Shown piece after piece: positions 5,254-5,943 of a stretch of 5,943 nt of DNA. Source of the stretch: Actinomycetota bacterium (lineage in GTDB: Bacteria > Actinomycetota > Actinomycetes > Nanopelagicales > Nanopelagicaceae); the NCBI GenBank assembly GCA_009706135.1, contig WLRX01000060.1, forward strand, positions 1-5,943. Reading direction: 5' to 3'. Below the pieces are notes generated by a model. It saw only the letters and a program-made list of their open reading frames with translations, ran no database searches and was not told the origin of the DNA. A program made the translations under genes and the position numbers. Position 1 is the first letter of the stretch; each line of letters opens with the position of its first letter.

Positions 5254-5943
5254 TTGGAGTTCTTTATATCAAGGGCTGCCGCAATCAAACCAACAAATAA
5301 GGGATGAGGGTTTGTTGGCCGCGAACGTAATTCGGGGTGCGCCTGAGTGCCAATATAAAATGGATGTATCTGCGCTGGTAACTCTACGAATTCAACAAGA
5401 TTTTCTTTTGTGTAGACGCCAGAGAACACCAACCCAGCCAACTCTAGTTGCTCTCTGTATTTGTTGTTTACCTCGTAGCGATGGCGATGTCTTTCTGATA
5501 TTTCTTTACTACCATAAGTTTGAGAAACTATTGAACCGGGCAATAAATCAGCTCTATACAAACCTAATCTCATTGTCGCTCCCATATCTCCATCGCCAGC
5601 AACAATAGTTCGCTGGTCTTCCATAGTTGCAATAACATGGGTACCAGATTCAGGTGAAAATTCAGAGGAATTAGCATCTTTTATTCCGGCCATATTGCGT
5701 GCTGCTTCAATCACCATGCATTGCAGTCCTAAACATAGACCAAGAGTTGGAATCTTGTTTTCCCGGGCGTACGTGAGTGCACCTAGTTTTCCTTCAATTC
5801 CCCGGACACCAAAACCACCCGGCACGCAAATAGCATCAACATCAGATAAAGCATTCTTAGCTCCTTCTGTCGTTGCACAATCATCGCTGGCAATCCATTT
5901 CAACTCTACTTTTGCATTATTAGCAAAACCACCGGCTCGAAGC
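5250..5943 (-). CDS. pyrG: CTP synthase, C-terminal glutaminase part (5' end beyond window)
   Basis: CTP synthase aminates UTP to CTP using ATP and ammonia from glutamine, the last step of pyrimidine nucleotide synthesis. About 230 of a usual 550 residues are visible, essentially the glutamine amidotransferase domain. The frame stays open to the right edge, reading [15 protein letters not shown] at its beginning, so a TTG at 5903 is an internal leucine and not a start. The oxyanion loop [11 protein letters not shown], the nucleophile Cys in GLCLGLQ (about residue 70 of the visible part) and the His and Glu of AHPELRSRP (about 202 and 204) are all intact, so the glutaminase should be active. 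The [11 protein letters not shown] ending is typical of actinobacteria. It leads the pyrG-ald-xerD unit. In several actinobacteria a NUDIX hydrolase gene follows pyrG; here ald follows directly. Confidence 0.96.
   Translation of the reverse strand, partial: LRAGGFANNAKVELKWIASDDCATTEGAKNALSDVDAICVPGGFGVRGIEGKLGALTYARENKIPTLGLCLGLQCMVIEAARNMAGIKDANSSEFSPESGTHVIATMEDQRTIVAGDGDMGATMRLGLYRADLLPGSIVSQTYGSKEISERHRHRYEVNNKYREQLELAGLVFSGVYTKENLVEFVELPAQIHPFYIGTQAHPELRSRPTNPHPLFVGLIAAALDIKNSK

Noticed and set aside
5198..5608. 136-codon plus-strand open frame across the ald-pyrG junction.
   Set aside because: It is antisense to two conserved enzymes, with no protein-like pattern.
5901..5903. TTG as a start codon giving a 217-residue protein.
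   Set aside because: The frame continues without a stop to the right edge and the upstream codons ([12 protein letters not shown]) are conserved CTP synthase sequence, so this is internal.

Overview
The window looks like chromosomal DNA from an actinobacterium of moderate to low GC content. Evidence for this is the gene neighbourhood (rluB, scpB, scpA, a ParA-family gene, xerD, ald, pyrG) and protein signatures typical of the phylum: the actinobacterial-type CTP synthase C-terminus and a ParA whose Walker B region reads DCQP. Together with tight packing and overlapping genes, the base composition (about 28-53% GC in the 60-base lines I counted by hand) suggests a streamlined lineage such as the freshwater Nanopelagicales. 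That placement is an inference. I see no mobile element, rRNA, tRNA or CRISPR array.

Layout, left to right. A minus-strand block (1-1869) carries scpA, then scpB, then rluB, which runs off the left edge just before its catalytic aspartate. scpA and scpB overlap; rluB follows after a 109-base gap. An 87-base divergent control region (1870-1956) separates scpA from a two-gene plus-strand cassette: a ParA-family ATPase (1957-2841, TTG start with a good ribosome binding site) and a 137-residue protein (2838-3251) that overlaps it by ATGA and looks like a ribbon-helix-helix DNA-binding protein with a long flexible N-terminal tail. This cassette meets xerD tail to tail with no spacer. The right-hand block is a minus-strand unit pyrG (entering from the right edge, glutaminase half only), ald, xerD, joined by 4-base and 23-base overlaps.

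How the genes fit together. ScpA and ScpB are the kleisin and KITE subunits of the SMC chromosome-condensing complex. XerD resolves chromosome dimers at dif. The ParA protein, most like the orphan PldP type rather than the ParA that sits with parB near the origin, is a nucleoid-associated positioning ATPase. The middle of the window is therefore a chromosome maintenance locus, flanked by housekeeping metabolism (alanine dehydrogenase, CTP synthase) and rRNA modification (RluB). The least understood part is the ParA plus small-protein pair, which has the architecture of a ParF/ParG-type partition or positioning module but sits on the chromosome, apart from any parB in view.
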